Counted from the first letter of the stretch, positions 1-8,035 are shown. The stretch: DNA of 17,850 bases from Methylococcaceae bacterium (GCA_021647145.1 JAKIVF010000075.1:1-17850); one strand, 5' to 3'. Translations and numbers: made by a program. The notes: generated from the sequence alone by a model not told the origin.

Positions 1-159
1 AGCGGCTTTTGTGCGGAGTTGAAGCTGGACGCAGGACGTACTGGGGCACTCTATTAATTCGCCCGAGCAGAATGGGTTTTTGGACATGGATGTCCTAAAA
101 AGATATGTAGCGAGGATGGCGCGCTAGGCTTAAGAGAGGTTTTTGGTTGTTTTATTTTT
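1..159. other. GC-richer leader upstream of ilvA with small hairpins
   Basis: This stretch is visibly richer in G+C than the flanking genes and holds no convincing open frame. It contains a palindrome at 82-95 (GGACAT-GG-ATGTCC) and a second one at 108-126 (TAGCG...CGCTA around an AGGATGG core). The repeated pattern of inverted arms around a GGATG core suggests a dispersed hairpin repeat rather than coding DNA. No leader peptide rich in Ile, Leu or Val codons is seen, so attenuation of ilvA is not supported. It could also be the end of an element extending left of the window. Confidence 0.35.
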
Positions 160-1680
160 ATGATTCATAAATACATAGAAAGAATATTAAGAGCAAAAGT
201 ATATGATGTGGTGGTAGAAACCCCGTTAGATTATGCTAAGACATTATCTGCTCGAATGGGTAATGAAATATATTTGAAAAGAGAGGATTTGCAATCAGTC
301 TTTTCATTTAAATTAAGAGGGGCTTATAACAAAATTGCTTCTTTAACTGAGGACGAGCGAAAAAAAGGGGTAATAGCTGCTTCAGCAGGTAATCATGCTC
401 AAGGTGTTGCTTTATCTGCTAATAAGTTAGGTATAAATTCATTGATAGTTATGCCTACGACTACACCTGAAATTAAAGTTAAAGCTGTTCAAGCATGGGG
501 AGCAAAAATAGTTTTGTTTGGCGACTCTTACGACGAAGCTTTAGCCCACGCAAAAGAAATAAAGCAGGATCAAGGACTTGTTTTTATACATCCTTACGAT
601 GATCCGGATGTGATTGCAGGACAGGGTACTATTGGAATGGAAATACTTCAACAGCGGACTGGCGTTATTGAAGCGATTTTTGTTCCTGTAGGAGGCGGCG
701 GGTTAATTTCTGGTATTGCTGCATATGTTAAATTTGTTCGGCCTGAGATTAAGATTATTGGAGTAGAACCAGATGATGCAGATAGTTTAAATCAAGCTTT
801 GGCTGCAAAAAGACGGATAACTATTAAGCAAGTTGGACTTTTTGCTGATGGGGTTGCTGTGAAGCAGGTTGGTAAAGAGCCTTTTAAGTTAGCTCTAAAA
901 TATGTTGATGACGTGATTACTGTCAGTACAGATGAAATTTGTGCTGCAATTAAGGATATTTTTGATGATACACGATCAGTTGCTGAACCAGCAGGAGCAT
1001 TGGCTGTTGCTGGATTAAAAAACTATATTGAGAAGAATAAAAGTAAAGGACAAAGCCTAATAGCCATAGAAAGTGGCGCTAATGTTAATTTTGATAGATT
1101 ACGCTATGTTGCAGAACGGACTTTAGTCGGCGAACATAAAGAAATTTTACTGGCAGTTACAGTGCCAGAGGTTCTTGGAAGTTTTTTGAAATTTTGTAAA
1201 TCATTAGGTAAACGTAATATTACGGAGTTTAATTATCGTTATTTCGATAATAAAATGGCAAGAGTCTTTGTTGGAATAAGTTGTAGTGGAAAAAGATCTG
1301 ATCGTGATGATTTGATTTTCCATATTGAAAATAAAGGTTTTTCGGTAATAGATTTGACGTTGAATGAGTTAGCTAAGGATCATGTGCGATATATGGTTGG
1401 AGGCCACCCACATCAATTTCTTGGAGAGATAGTTTATAGTATTCAATTCCCAGAAAGACCGGGCGCTTTATTAAAATTTTTATCTTCTTTGGGCGGGCGT
1501 TGGAACATAAGCATGTTTCATTATAGAAATCATGGTGCTGCATTTGGAAAAGTGTTGTTGGGTGTGCAAATGCCTCAATCTGAAAAGAGAGATTTTCAGC
1601 AAGGTCTTGACGAATTAGGTTTTGAGTATCAAGAAGAAACAAAAAACCCTGCATATAATATATTTCTAGGAGGTATGTAA
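160..1680 (+). CDS. ilvA: threonine ammonia-lyase (threonine deaminase), biosynthetic
   Basis: A cytoplasmic PLP enzyme that converts L-threonine to 2-oxobutanoate and ammonia, the committed step of isoleucine synthesis. The 506 residues match the usual biosynthetic IlvA length. The PLP-lysine motif SFKLRGAYNK is at residues 49-58, with Lys51 as the Schiff-base lysine. SAGNHAQG is at 75-82 and the phosphate-binding loop GGGGL at 178-182. The C-terminal third (about 330-505) carries the two ACT-like regulatory repeats, with FLKFC...ITEFNYR and the parallel LLKFL...ISMFHYR. This marks the isoleucine-inhibited two-ACT type rather than the short catabolic TdcB. The ATG at 160 is preceded by a weak AGAGAGG about 20 bases upstream. 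The gene runs tail to tail with the 6S RNA gene. I see no transcriptional attenuator, so control is probably mainly allosteric. Confidence 0.96.
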   Translation: MIHKYIERILRAKVYDVVVETPLDYAKTLSARMGNEIYLKREDLQSVFSFKLRGAYNKIASLTEDERKKGVIAASAGNHAQGVALSANKLGINSLIVMPTTTPEIKVKAVQAWGAKIVLFGDSYDEALAHAKEIKQDQGLVFIHPYDDPDVIAGQGTIGMEILQQRTGVIEAIFVPVGGGGLISGIAAYVKFVRPEIKIIGVEPDDADSLNQALAAKRRITIKQVGLFADGVAVKQVGKEPFKLALKYVDDVITVSTDEICAAIKDIFDDTRSVAEPAGALAVAGLKNYIEKNKSKGQSLIAIESGANVNFDRLRYVAERTLVGEHKEILLAVTVPEVLGSFLKFCKSLGKRNITEFNYRYFDNKMARVFVGISCSGKRSDRDDLIFHIENKGFSVIDLTLNELAKDHVRYMVGGHPHQFLGEIVYSIQFPERPGALLKFLSSLGGRWNISMFHYRNHGAAFGKVLLGVQMPQSEKRDFQQGLDELGFEYQEETKNPAYNIFLGGM

Positions 1681-1691
1681 ACGGATAAAAA

Positions 1692-1870
1692 GTATCTCCC
1701 ATTTACGCCGTCTCGTACCTTCGTCCTTGAACCGGAGGTTCAAGTGGAGGTTTCGTCAATAAATCAGGCTTCCCATCTAAAACGGGCTTGCACACCAATA
1801 CAGAGTCTACTTCCTAGGTAAAAACAGGTTCAGGAAACACCCGGCACTAATCGAACGTTACAGGAGATAC
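1692..1870 (-). ncRNA. ssrS: 6S RNA
   Basis: 6S RNA binds the sigma-70 RNA polymerase holoenzyme and represses transcription in stationary phase. On the minus strand the segment folds with a closing stem GTATCTCC/GGAGATAC (plus positions 1863-1870 with 1692-1699). It contains the conserved apical hairpin CTTGAACC...GGTTCAAGG (plus 1727-1745 region), which is characteristic of proteobacterial 6S RNA, and is about 179 nt long, against about 184 in E. coli. It lies directly downstream of zapA on the same strand, the standard gammaproteobacterial zapA-ssrS order. The fau/ygfA gene that often follows is absent; ilvA lies there instead, in convergent orientation. End positions are inferred from the closing stem and may be off by a few bases. 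Confidence 0.88.
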
Positions 1871-1880
1871 AATACATATT

Positions 1881-2195
1881 CTAGCTGGATTTTTGTATTT
1901 TTAAAGTATTTTCTATTTTATGACGTAAATTGGCTAACTGATTAATAATGTCTTTTTCTTCTGTTGCAGGGCTAGTCTTTGGTTCACGCAGATCATGTGT
2001 CAAATTTAATGCAGCCATTACAGCTATTCTATCTGCCCCTGTGACTTTTCCTGAGTCTCGTATTTTGCGCATTTGTTCATCAAGCTCTTGAGCTGATTGC
2101 ATTAATGTTTCTTGTTCTTCTTCAGAGCAAACAACCTTATAATCTTTGCCTAAGATTTTGATAGAAACGGGTTGTTTTTTTGAGTTTCCACTCAT
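1881..2195 (-). CDS. zapA: cell division protein ZapA
   Basis: ZapA binds and bundles FtsZ filaments and helps assemble the division ring in the cytoplasm. The 104-residue length is typical. The N-terminal FtsZ-binding part shows VSIKILGKDYKVVCSEEE, followed by a helix carrying the ADRIAVMAALNLTHDL motif, then a C-terminal coiled-coil tail (about 75-104) for tetramerisation. The start ATG overlaps the stop of the upstream ZapB-like gene by four bases (ATGA), so the two are translationally coupled. 6S RNA follows about ten bases after the stop, so one transcript may feed both. Confidence 0.93.
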   Translation of the reverse strand: MSGNSKKQPVSIKILGKDYKVVCSEEEQETLMQSAQELDEQMRKIRDSGKVTGADRIAVMAALNLTHDLREPKTSPATEEKDIINQLANLRHKIENTLKIQKSS

Positions 2196-2419
2196 GATCC
2201 ATGTTCCATAGATTTTAAGCGAGTAATCATTGCTTCAACTCTAACTCTAGCTAAAGTAGTTTTTTCCAGTAGTTTAGCTTTTTCTTTTACCAGCTCATCT
2301 TGCTTGGTTTTTAAGCTGCTATTTTCATTTTCAACTGAGTGATATTTGTCAATGAGTATATCAAGCTTATTTTCCAGCTCTTTTAGTTCAGTTGATGTTT
2401 CTTTTGATAAATTGGACAT
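2192..2419 (-). CDS. TIGR02449-type, ZapB-like coiled-coil protein
   Basis: A 75-residue, almost wholly coiled-coil protein: a heptad-like run of Leu, Glu and Lys from about residue 10 to 55, then a conserved-looking end RVEAMITRLKSMEHG. Small proteins of this kind (the TIGR02449 family, often annotated as ZapB-like division proteins) sit immediately upstream of zapA in many non-enteric Gammaproteobacteria, as here with the four-base ATGA overlap. The position suggests a role beside ZapA at the FtsZ ring, but that is from context. No good Shine-Dalgarno precedes the ATG at 2419. Confidence 0.8.
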   Translation of the reverse strand: MSNLSKETSTELKELENKLDILIDKYHSVENENSSLKTKQDELVKEKAKLLEKTTLARVRVEAMITRLKSMEHGS

Positions 2420-2491
2420 AGCTTATATTTGAATGTAATTAAAACGACTTCTGATAACACTGATAGAAATAGTATTGCTATACAATCATTC

Positions 2492-2520
2492 TTGAATTTA
2501 TTAATTTCAGTCATTATTAT
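2492..2520 (+). promoter_or_regulatory. candidate sigma-70 promoter of the ygfB-pepP-ubi operon
   Basis: A -35 box TTGAAT (2492-2497), a 17-bp spacer and a -10 box TATTAT (2515-2520) lie in the divergent intergenic region and face ygfB. Transcription would begin near 2527, giving an untranslated leader of about 40 nt. The ygfB start lacks an evident Shine-Dalgarno sequence. Position and spacing are good, but AT-rich DNA gives many chance matches. Confidence 0.45.
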
Positions 2521-2568
2521 AATAATGGTAGCATAAGCAGTATATTTTTTTAGTTTTATCACAAAATT

Positions 2569-3117
2569 ATGGCATATCAAGCAATTACTACAATTTTTCA
2601 AAGGAATGAAAGTGAATTAACCGCTTCTGAAGCGCATGGTTTGGCAGCAGGTATGTTATGTATTGAAAACGAGATTGAAGTCGCTAATTGGCTGGCAGAA
2701 TTATTTTCTGAAGATGTTTTTCTTCTAGAAGAAGACAAAGCAATTTTAGAGGCATTATTTGAGCAGACGCGTAAATTATTGAATGAGGAAGATGATAGTT
2801 TTAAGTTTGACCTTTTTCTACCTAATGAAGATGGATTGATAAAAGAGCAACTTGAAGCAATTCGTTACTGGTGTGATGGGTTTTTATTTGGTGTAGGATA
2901 TACTAGAACATCATCAAATTGGCCAGGTGAGACAGGCGAAATTATGAAAGATATCGTTGAATTTACTAAATTAGATACGGATGTAGAAGAGGAACTGGAT
3001 GAACAAGAGATTGATGAACAGGAGTTTGCATTAATCGAGATTCAAGAGTATTTAAGAGTCGCAGTGATGATGGTAAGGGATCAATTTATTGTAGAAAATA
3101 GCCAACAAAAACATTAA
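2569..3117 (+). CDS. ygfB: UPF0149 (YecA/YgfB) family protein
   Basis: A 182-residue acidic protein of the YgfB/UPF0149 family, encoded just upstream of pepP and ubiH as in E. coli and Pseudomonas. Family marks are TASEAHGLAAGMLC at about residues 17-30, the WCDGFLFGVG motif near 105-114, and a C-terminal EIQEYLRVAVMMVRDQF. The region at about 140-155 is unusually rich in Glu and Asp. The molecular role is not well settled. In Pseudomonas YgfB has been tied to control of gene expression, but nothing here shows that function. The ATG at 2569 aligns with the family N terminus despite the absence of a clear Shine-Dalgarno. The stop is followed by a second TAA, and pepP starts 13 bases on, implying one operon. 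Confidence 0.88.
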   Translation: MAYQAITTIFQRNESELTASEAHGLAAGMLCIENEIEVANWLAELFSEDVFLLEEDKAILEALFEQTRKLLNEEDDSFKFDLFLPNEDGLIKEQLEAIRYWCDGFLFGVGYTRTSSNWPGETGEIMKDIVEFTKLDTDVEEELDEQEIDEQEFALIEIQEYLRVAVMMVRDQFIVENSQQKH

Positions 3118-3130
3118 TAATATTTTTAGT

Positions 3131-4441
3131 ATGAAGCAAAGTGAGTTTAAAAAACGTCGGCAATCTCTCATGCAACAAGTTGGTAAAGGTAATATCGCTT
3201 TAATAGCAAGTGCATTTAATCAAACACGTAATCGTGATGTTGAATTTCCATTTAGACAGGATAGTGATTTTTATTATTTAACTGGGTTTAATGAATCAAA
3301 TTCTCTAGCGGTATTTATACCGGGGCGCGAACAAGGTGAATATATTTTATTTTGTCGGGAATTTGATGAAAAAAAAGCTTTATGGGAAGGTGCTCATGCT
3401 GGGCTTGAAGGAGCAACGAAACATTATGGCGCGGATGATTCATTTCCAATAACTGATATTGATGATATCTTACCAGGGATGCTGGAAAATAAAGCTAAGG
3501 TTTATTATCCTATGGGTCGGGATGGTGAGCTTGATCATCAAATATTAGAATGGATTACTCATCTTAAAAAACAGTCTAGAAATGGAGTTAGTGTACCAGG
3601 GGAGTTAGTTTCTCTTGAACATTTTTTGCATGAAATGCGCTTGTTTAAGAGTGCAGCAGAGCTTAAATTAATGAGAAGAGCTGCAGACGTTTCTTGTAAT
3701 GCACATAAACGTGCAATGCAGCAATGTAAGCCTGGTTTTTATGAATATCAAGTGGAAGCAGAGTTACTGCATCAATTTGGAAGTGATGGGCTAAGATATG
3801 TTGCGTATCCATCTATTGTTGCAGGAGGGAAAAATGCTTGTGTATTACATTATATAGAAAATAAGGACAAATTAAAAAAAGGTGATTTGTTATTGATTGA
3901 TGCCGGTGCTGAGTGTGATCATTATGCTTCAGATATTACTCGTACATTTCCTGTTTCGGGAAAATTTAATTCAGCTCAGCGACAACTTTATCAACTAGTT
4001 CTTGATGCTCAATATGCTGCAATTGAACAAATTAAACCTGGAGTTCCATGGAATAAAGCACATGAAGTTTCAGTAGAAGTGTTAACAAAAGGGTTAGTCA
4101 GATTAGGATTGTTAAAAGGTCGTGTATCAAAGCTAATTAAAGATGAAAAATATAAACAATTTTATATGCACCGAATTGGACACTGGTTGGGAATGGATGT
4201 TCATGATGTAGGGGATTATAAGCTTGATAATGAATGGCGTTTACTTGAGCCTGGTATGACGCTAACAATTGAACCGGGGTTATATATTCCTCCGAACTGT
4301 AAGAAAGTGGATGCTAAATGGAGAGGAATTGGTATTAGAATTGAAGATGATATATTGGTAACTAAAACAGGATATGAAGTTTTAACTGATGCACTTCCAA
4401 AAGAAATTGATGAAATTGAAAAATTAATGCAGGCAAACTAA
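3131..4441 (+). CDS. pepP: Xaa-Pro aminopeptidase P
   Basis: A cytoplasmic M24-family metallopeptidase that removes an N-terminal residue before proline. At 436 residues it is close to E. coli PepP (441). The N-terminal creatinase-like domain (about 1-170) shows FPFRQDSDFYYLTGFNE. The catalytic pita-bread domain carries all five dimetal ligands: Asp257 (LIDAG), Asp268 (SDITRTFP), His351 (GHWLGMDVHDVG), Glu381 (TIEPGLYI) and Glu405 (GIRIEDD). These are one to three residues off the E. coli positions 260, 271, 354, 383 and 406. The stop TAA is followed at once by the ubiH ATG, so translation of the two is probably coupled. The pepP-ubiH-ubiI order is standard in Gammaproteobacteria. Confidence 0.96.
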   Translation: MKQSEFKKRRQSLMQQVGKGNIALIASAFNQTRNRDVEFPFRQDSDFYYLTGFNESNSLAVFIPGREQGEYILFCREFDEKKALWEGAHAGLEGATKHYGADDSFPITDIDDILPGMLENKAKVYYPMGRDGELDHQILEWITHLKKQSRNGVSVPGELVSLEHFLHEMRLFKSAAELKLMRRAADVSCNAHKRAMQQCKPGFYEYQVEAELLHQFGSDGLRYVAYPSIVAGGKNACVLHYIENKDKLKKGDLLLIDAGAECDHYASDITRTFPVSGKFNSAQRQLYQLVLDAQYAAIEQIKPGVPWNKAHEVSVEVLTKGLVRLGLLKGRVSKLIKDEKYKQFYMHRIGHWLGMDVHDVGDYKLDNEWRLLEPGMTLTIEPGLYIPPNCKKVDAKWRGIGIRIEDDILVTKTGYEVLTDALPKEIDEIEKLMQAN

Positions 4442-5653
4442 ATGCAGCATGACTATGATATTTTAATAGTAGGTGGTGGACTGGCGGGTAATTGCTTGGC
4501 ACTTGCTCTGAAAGATACTGGTTTGCGCATGGCAATTATTGAAGCCAATACCAGAGAGCAATTACATGACTCTCCTGCCGGAGACAGAGCATTAGCTTTG
4601 TCAGCAGGTACGGTAAAGATGTTGCAAGCACTTAGTCTATGGAAAGGTATTGAGACTAAGGCTACTGCGATAAAAGATATTCATATCTCTGATCGTGGGC
4701 ATTTTGGTAAAGCTCGATTGTCCTCAAAAAAACAAGGTGTTGAGGCATTAGGTTTTGTGATCAGCGCTAGAGATATTGAAACTCATGTTGCGGATAGAGT
4801 TGAGCAATCAGGTATAGAACAAATATCACCTGCATGGGTTGCTGGTTTAATGTCTGGCTTGGAATCGGTTAATGTCAATGTAAAGCAGGAGCAACAATCT
4901 CTGCATTTAACGGCTAAATTACTTATTGGTGCTGATGGGGGGCAATCTTCTGTACGTCGTTTATTGGATATTCCACAACAAGTGACAGAATATGGGCAAA
5001 TGGCTTTAGTGACAACCATAAAATCATCTTTGCCTCATAAAAATGTGGCCTTTGAACGATTTACAGAATCAGGGCCATTGGCTATGTTGCCTATCAATAC
5101 TGAAGAATGTTCGGTCGTTTGGACTCGTTCAACAGAAGATGCTGAAGAGCTGATGTCACTTTGTGAAGAAGACTTTATTCTACAGTTACAGAAATGTTTT
5201 GGTTATCCATTAGGTTTGTTAAGTTCAACAGCACCTCGGAGAGCTTTTCCATTAAGCCTTATCCGTGCGGAAAAAATGGTTTTAGGGCGAGTAGGTATTA
5301 TTGGAAATGCTGCTCATCAGCTACATCCAGTTGCTGGGCAGGGGTTTAATTTAGGTATGCGAGATGTTGTTCAACTAGCAGAAATGATCATCAAGCAGCA
5401 GAAAAAGAATGCAGATATAGGTGAGCCTGCCTTTTTAGAAACCTATGCAAAAATAAGACAAAAAGATCATGACCAAACAATAGGTTTTACTGATAATCTA
5501 GTTAAAATATTTTCCTCGGATTGGTTTCCTTTAGCAGCAGCCAGAAGTGTAAGTTTAGCCGTGATGGATCATATCCCTATTGCTAAATCGTTATTAGCGA
5601 AACATGCAATGGGACTATCAGGGCGATTACCACGAGTTGGAAGTAGACAATAA
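4442..5653 (+). CDS. ubiH: 2-octaprenyl-6-methoxyphenol hydroxylase UbiH
   Basis: An FAD-dependent aromatic hydroxylase of the ubiquinone pathway, acting at the inner face of the cytoplasmic membrane in the Ubi complex. The 403 residues show the dinucleotide-binding motif GGGLAGN at 11-17, a DR...LALSAGT segment, the ADGGQSS motif around 164-170, and the second FAD motif GNAAHQLHPVAGQGFN starting near 288. The Asn in place of the usual GD Asp is typical of UbiH and separates it from UbiI/UbiF, which read GDAAH. SDRGHFGKARL and FERFTESGPLAMLP also match UbiH. The start directly abuts the pepP stop, and ubiI follows eight bases after this stop. Confidence 0.93.
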   Translation: MQHDYDILIVGGGLAGNCLALALKDTGLRMAIIEANTREQLHDSPAGDRALALSAGTVKMLQALSLWKGIETKATAIKDIHISDRGHFGKARLSSKKQGVEALGFVISARDIETHVADRVEQSGIEQISPAWVAGLMSGLESVNVNVKQEQQSLHLTAKLLIGADGGQSSVRRLLDIPQQVTEYGQMALVTTIKSSLPHKNVAFERFTESGPLAMLPINTEECSVVWTRSTEDAEELMSLCEEDFILQLQKCFGYPLGLLSSTAPRRAFPLSLIRAEKMVLGRVGIIGNAAHQLHPVAGQGFNLGMRDVVQLAEMIIKQQKKNADIGEPAFLETYAKIRQKDHDQTIGFTDNLVKIFSSDWFPLAAARSVSLAVMDHIPIAKSLLAKHAMGLSGRLPRVGSRQ

Positions 5654-5661
5654 TAAAGTAA

Positions 5662-6891
5662 ATGGACGAAATGGAAGAGCGGTTTGAGGTTGTGATAGTT
5701 GGCGGTGGTATAGTAGGAGCGACAGCCGCGTGTGCTTTAGGTTATGCTGGTGTTAAAGTTGCGCTATTGGATGTATTTAACCCACAACGGCAATGGACAG
5801 ATGGCTCAGTTGATCTTAGGGTTTCAGCACTAACCAAAGCATCTCAGAATATTTTAGAGGTCTTGGGGGTATGGGATGGAATGGTGCAACATGGAGTTTG
5901 TGCATATAAAGATATGCGAGTATGGGATGCAAAGGTTGACGGCATGTTGCATTTTGATTGTGCGGATACAGAATTTAATGAATTAGGTCATATTGTAGAA
6001 AATCGTGTGATTGTTTCTTCCTTGTGGGATAAATTGGAAACCTTATCGTCGGTTACGTGTATCAGTGATGCCAAAGTATCGCGAATGGATAAGATAGAAA
6101 AAGGCTATAGGCTAGTATTGCAAGATGGAAGGCGAGTGGATGTTGATTTAGTTATTGCAGCAGATGGACGTGATTCAAGCTTGCGATCTATGGTTGGTAT
6201 TGATGTAACGGGCTGGCCTTACCACCAGGATGGTTTAGTAGCCACGATAACGACAGGAAAAAGTCATGAATTTACTGCATGGCAACGATTTTTGGATGAA
6301 GGGCCGCTTGCATTCCTGCCACTTAGAACAGGACAATGTTCTATAGTATGGACATTAAAAACAGAAACAGCAAAAGACTATTTGCGGCTAAGTGATAAAG
6401 AATTTTTAGAAAAATTGGAGCAAGCCTCATCTGGTATTTTGGGGGATATGTTAAAAACAGGACCAAGAGCTGCGTTTCCTTTGCGATTCCAATATGCCAA
6501 TAGGTATACTGATGAATGTTTTGCTTTAATGGGGGACGCTGCACATGCGATGCATCCTTTAGCAGGGCAAGGTGCAAATGCAGGGTTGTTGGATGCTGCT
6601 GCTTTAGCTGAACTAGTTATAAAGTCAAAACAAGCAGGACGCCCCTTGTTTAGTACAAAAATTTTAAGGCAATATGAGCGTTGGCGTAAGGGTGATAATT
6701 TATTGATGATGTCGAGTATGGATATTATAAATAAAACCTTTTCAGCAACTGCATTGCCTGTTGTATCGCTGCGATCTACAGGAATGAATATAATAAATAA
6801 AACACCGCTAGTAAAAAGCTTGTTCAATAATCATGCGATGGGCTTAAGAAATGATTTGCCTCTGTTGGCAAATCACCAGTGTTGTTGGTAG
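5662..6891 (+). CDS. ubiI: ubiquinone-biosynthesis FAD monooxygenase, UbiI/UbiF (VisC) type
   Basis: The second flavin hydroxylase of the operon, paralogous to the preceding UbiH and probably hydroxylating another ring position of the prenylated ubiquinone precursor. The 409 residues carry GGGIVGA at 14-20, DLRVSALTKAS near 52-62, LGHIVENRVI around 110-119, and the FAD motif GDAAHAMHPLAGQGAN starting at 291. The HIVENxVI signature and DLRVSA favour UbiI (VisC, C5 hydroxylase) over UbiF, but the two are hard to split without alignment. Two in-frame ATGs (5662 and 5671) are possible starts, and neither has a strong Shine-Dalgarno. No clear terminator follows, so the next gene may be cotranscribed. 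Confidence 0.87.
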   Translation: MDEMEERFEVVIVGGGIVGATAACALGYAGVKVALLDVFNPQRQWTDGSVDLRVSALTKASQNILEVLGVWDGMVQHGVCAYKDMRVWDAKVDGMLHFDCADTEFNELGHIVENRVIVSSLWDKLETLSSVTCISDAKVSRMDKIEKGYRLVLQDGRRVDVDLVIAADGRDSSLRSMVGIDVTGWPYHQDGLVATITTGKSHEFTAWQRFLDEGPLAFLPLRTGQCSIVWTLKTETAKDYLRLSDKEFLEKLEQASSGILGDMLKTGPRAAFPLRFQYANRYTDECFALMGDAAHAMHPLAGQGANAGLLDAAALAELVIKSKQAGRPLFSTKILRQYERWRKGDNLLMMSSMDIINKTFSATALPVVSLRSTGMNIINKTPLVKSLFNNHAMGLRNDLPLLANHQCCW

Positions 6892-6958
6892 AGGGTGCTT
6901 TAAGCCCTTGTTCTTTTAAAGTGTTTGATTTGAACTATTAATAAAGAGGAAAGAGGCT

Positions 6959-7423
6959 ATGGCAGAAATATTATTTATTTTGGTTACTGTGTATGCTGTT
7001 TACGTGGTGCAAAGTGTTATTACAAGCAATAAAACAAAACAAGCGGAAAAAAATCCAGCTAAAAAAACACAAGAAAAAGCTAAAGTTGTTGATAATACAA
7101 AAAATAGTGTAACTGATAAAGAAAAACCAGTTGTTAAAAAAGATTCTGTTCAAAGAAAAAAAGCAAAAAAAGAAGTTGGAAAAAAAGAAAAAATAGCTGA
7201 AAAAAATACAAAAATGCCCGCTGGAAAATTGCGAGACCCAGTAACAGGTGAAGAAGCAACAATAGCAAGTAGCTATCGAATGCTTAGACGCTGGATAAAA
7301 GAAGCACTGGTCAAAGAAGGGTTGGTCGATAAAATTTATAAAACAAACGAGCTGGATGATGCGGCTGTAGAGAAAATAAATATAGCAATAGGTAAGCTTA
7401 AGAAAATAGAAAAATACCAGTAG
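6959..7423 (+). CDS. membrane-anchored lysine-rich protein of unknown function
   Basis: A 154-residue protein in three parts. Residues 3-22 form one hydrophobic segment, probably an uncleaved N-terminal membrane anchor. Residues 23-85 are a low-complexity linker dominated by Lys, Glu, Asp and Thr with several KKK runs. Residues about 88-154 form a compact globular tail beginning KLRDPVTGEEATIASSYR, with WIKEALVKEGL and a final helix. The tail looks conserved rather than random, but I do not recognise the domain with certainty. The basic linker would suit binding nucleic acid or anionic lipid, which is speculation. The AAGAGG Shine-Dalgarno about five bases before the ATG supports the start. 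It lies 67 bases after ubiI on the same strand. Confidence 0.8.
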   Translation: MAEILFILVTVYAVYVVQSVITSNKTKQAEKNPAKKTQEKAKVVDNTKNSVTDKEKPVVKKDSVQRKKAKKEVGKKEKIAEKNTKMPAGKLRDPVTGEEATIASSYRMLRRWIKEALVKEGLVDKIYKTNELDDAAVEKINIAIGKLKKIEKYQ

Positions 7424-7590
7424 AAACTATCTGGTGGGTGCTACGTTTAAAAGATAGAATTCTTGGTAAGCTATACTCATGAAATGAATCTGGTGAAGAG
7501 TTAGTTCTTTGTTATTTCGGAATTCAAATGGAGAGAAAGCTTTAAAGAATTGGTTCTATTTAGCACAAGGCTATTTTTTGTTTTGATTGG
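7424..7590. other. intergenic gap between convergent genes, nothing recognised
   Basis: This spacer separates the lysine-rich protein gene (plus) from the first lipoprotein terminator (minus). I find no hairpin with a T-run serving the plus-strand gene, no tRNA-like fold and no start codon with a good ribosome site. Confidence 0.5.
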
Positions 7591-7595
7591 ATAAA

Positions 7596-7620
7596 AGAGA
7601 CCCTATAAAATAGGGTCTCT
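7596..7620 (-). terminator. rho-independent terminator of the distal micro-lipoprotein gene
   Basis: Ten-base perfect arms AGAGACCCTA (7596-7605) and TAGGGTCTCT (7611-7620) flank a five-base loop. On the minus strand the stem is followed by TTTTAT, and it begins ten bases past the lipoprotein stop at 7630. Confidence 0.85.
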
Positions 7621-7629
7621 AGTTCGTGC

Positions 7630-7749
7630 TTATGTGTTTTGCATTGTTTTCTTACCAGTATTTTGCTTGGAACCGTCAGGGTCATCCATACAACCGGTTA
7701 AACCAATAATCATTAAAGTCATCGCTAATACAGTGATTGCTTTTTTCAT
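7630..7749 (-). CDS. micro-lipoprotein, 39 aa (copy 2 of tandem pair)
   Basis: A 39-residue lipoprotein precursor. Residues 1-19 form a lipoprotein signal peptide (MKK, then a hydrophobic core) ending in the lipobox LTGC, so Cys20 should be lipidated. The mature peptide is only about 20 residues, beginning CMDDPDGSKQN and ending TGKKTMQNT. There is no Asp at +2, so sorting to the outer membrane is expected under the Lol rule. A strong Shine-Dalgarno GGAGG sits seven bases before the ATG. The gene has its own promoter and terminator. The first 30 codons and the upstream region closely match the 40-aa copy at 8036-8158, so this is a tandem duplicate. Function is unknown. Confidence 0.85.
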   Translation of the reverse strand: MKKAITVLAMTLMIIGLTGCMDDPDGSKQNTGKKTMQNT

Positions 7750-7803
7750 TTTTCCTCCAAAAGTTTTTATAATTATGTGTGCTTTTTATTAAAACACATA
7801 ATA

Positions 7804-7832
7804 TTTATAACATGAGATTTAAACAGATACAA
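7804..7832 (-). promoter_or_regulatory. sigma-70 promoter of lipoprotein copy 2
   Basis: On the minus strand the order is -35 TTGTAT (plus 7827-7832), a 17-bp spacer, then -10 TATAAA (plus 7804-7809). The same box order, spacing and flanking bases occur before the other copy (8217-8245). The promoter was therefore duplicated with the gene, which supports it being real. Confidence 0.7.
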
Positions 7833-7948
7833 TAGGCGGGATAAAGGAGGAGGGCTGGGGAGAGTGTAGTTTTTCCTAATCCCCTTATTTTTTTAAGGGT
7901 GTATGCCTTGTAGGTACTCAGGTTTAGATGTTCAGATTCTTGCGCTTT

Positions 7949-7984
7949 ACTTTTTTTCAAAATATAATTTTTTTTGAAAAAAGT
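7949..7984. other. AT-only hairpin between the lipoprotein units
   Basis: An inverted repeat in which ACTTTTTTTCAAAA (from 7949) pairs with TTTTGAAAAAAGT (ending 7984), one base out of perfect. It lies downstream of the copy 1 terminator on the minus strand and upstream of the copy 2 promoter. It may act as a second termination or RNA-processing hairpin. A further short palindrome CCCTTA...TAAGGG lies near 7884-7902. Confidence 0.45.
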
Positions 7985-7989
7985 AAAAA

Positions 7990-8018
7990 ATAGAGGCCTT
8001 GAGAAACAAAGCCTCTAT
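7990..8018 (-). terminator. rho-independent terminator of lipoprotein copy 1
   Basis: Arms ATAGAGGC (7990-7997) and GCCTCTAT (8011-8018) pair around a 13-base loop. On the minus strand the stem is followed by a T-rich run (TTTTTTACTTTTTT). It begins 18 bases after the stop of the 40-aa lipoprotein gene. Confidence 0.8.
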
Positions 8019-8035
8019 CTTAATTCATAGTCTAC

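Noticed and set aside
1..159. tRNA or rRNA end upstream of ilvA
   Set aside because: No cloverleaf arms, T-loop GTTC consensus or rRNA-like stretch could be found.
6378..6827. Minus-strand open frame of 149 codons opposite ubiI
   Set aside because: Shadow of the well-supported ubiI reading frame; no ribosome site.
6892..6958. AGGG...CCCT hairpin after ubiI as a terminator
   Set aside because: Only four to five pairs hold, and no clean T-run follows.
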